Part shown: positions 63,052 to 64,000 of the stretch, in pieces
Layout of the letters: every line of letters starts with the position of its first letter
How positions within the stretch are numbered: position 1 is the stretch's first letter
NCBI GenBank assembly: GCA_014621425.1
Contig: JAANBB010000135.1
Span: forward strand, 24,705 to 88,704
DNA from: Cylindrodendrum hubeiense
Lineage: Eukaryota > Ascomycota > Sordariomycetes > Hypocreales > Nectriaceae
DNA length: 64,000 nt
Reading direction: 5' to 3'
The notes under the pieces: generated by a model
The model's database searches: none
What the model saw: the letters and a program-made list of their open reading frames with translations, nothing else
Told to the model about the DNA's origin: nothing
Program-made: the position numbers and the translations under genes

Positions 63052-64000
63052 TTTCGACGAGTTCATTACTTGACCTTCAAGTTTTTATGTTGTAGCATGG
63101 CTCTCATCGTCCCCATGGCCTCTTGAAGTCGTGGAGGATTTGAAGAATATCCCGCAACCAGCTTAGATGCACGGGTACACCTGAGTGGCTATCCTTCCAG
63201 GATTCTAACATCCTATAGATATCTCTGGAGGGTGGCCTGTATCATGACATGAACGGCCTGTGTTTTAGGTGATCCTTGATGTGAGTGAAATGGCATTGCA
63301 GTGTTTTCATATGATTATTTTTTTATCACAGGATGGGGCGCATTGCATTTGGCGATTCACAATAGAGGCGAATGAGAACTTGCCAGAGGAGCCCGGCGTG
63401 GCCGTAGGACCGTAGAGCGAGCACCTGGATCCTTGGGCGGCGTGCAGAGAGACAAATAGAAACGTGAAGACGTCAGTCTCTGAGCCCGTTTAAGTGACTT
63501 GAATGAACTGGAAGAATAGGCGTTACGCTCGGTAGGTAACGTCCAGCACTGACTCGATGTCTTTTTCGCGGCGCCAAACACGCAAACGCGCCGCTGTGCA
63601 ATTGGCGGTAGAGCGAGTGTTGCCGTGGGTGATGCCGTGGTGATACCTTGTTGGCAGCGAGGGACGGTAGGTAGTTAGGTAGGTAAGTTTAGAAGGAGCC
63701 TGTTGAGAGCAGAAGGAACCTACCTGGCTGGGACTTACTTGGACTTGGACGACTTTGACTTGGACCGGGAGCCCGTGAGCCTCTCAGGGAAGACACGACC
63801 CCTGCGGCGGACCAATCACAGAGCGCAGACGGCCCCTCTCCCATCCCAGACATCGCGGCTCAAAGGACCATCCATCCCAGGCTAAGGCCAAAGGGCGAAA
63901 GCCTCGTCGCTCCCTCTGCCTTTTATTTTCCGCCCCATCCTTCAGGACAGCCTCAGCAACGGCCACCCGGCGCCTGCCCCGTCGACTCCTCGCCAATTCC
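63052..64000. other. Intergenic to window edge
   Basis: About 950 bp of 3' flank and probably promoter of a gene beyond the window. GTAGGTAGTTAGGTAGGTAAG occurs near 63667. No supported gene; the small ORFs at 63357-63581 and 63703-63996 look like chance. Confidence 0.4.

Overview
The window is nuclear DNA of a filamentous ascomycete, most likely a sordariomycete such as a hypocrealean fungus. The reasons are short introns (about 40-130 nt, GTRNGT donors, CTAAC-type branch sites), Zn(II)2Cys6 and RTA1-type families, PRODH/P5CDH of fungal type, PTS1 and mitochondrial leaders, and repeat-rich AT islands between GC-rich gene blocks. All gene models were read by eye from the sequence, so splice sites are predictions.

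Layout. 0-10 kb: a polytopic membrane protein (+), a type II membrane glycosyltransferase-like protein (-) and an F-box protein (-). 10-21.8 kb: a repeat-rich island. It holds an intron-containing U6 snRNA gene (12.0-12.2 kb), two LTR-like copies, two related AT-rich minisatellite arrays (14.5 and 21.5 kb), a duplicated gene 3' end, a multi-exon hypothetical gene and a second F-box gene. 21.8-43.3 kb: a Zn(II)2Cys6 regulator, a class I aldolase of the DapA/HOGA fold, two unrelated small genes, then an almost unbroken run of imino-acid genes: peroxisomal FAD amine oxidase, P5C dehydrogenase, a carrier-like protein, P5C reductase, proline dehydrogenase, an aspartate-type aminotransferase and an amino acid permease. 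44.4-49.4 kb: two divergent MFS transporters and an RTA1-like protein. 51.6-63.1 kb: an alpha-arrestin with a PPxY motif, a mitochondrial-type lipase, a 63-residue membrane protein and a MOT1-type molybdate transporter, separated by long gene-poor GC-rich spacers.

How the genes may work together. Permease, PRODH, P5CDH, P5CR and a Zn2Cys6 regulator resemble an expanded proline-utilisation (prn) cluster. The aspartate-type aminotransferase and HOGA-like aldolase are the two extra activities that 4-hydroxyproline breakdown needs: hydroxyproline, then 3-hydroxy-pyrroline-5-carboxylate, then 4-hydroxyglutamate, then 4-hydroxy-2-oxoglutarate, then pyruvate plus glyoxylate. The PRODH has Cys where proline-specific enzymes have an active-site Tyr, and PRODH2-type hydroxyproline enzymes have Ser there. 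A fungal hydroxyproline catabolic cluster is therefore the main hypothesis. It remains an inference, and the aldolase lacks the usual catalytic tyrosine.
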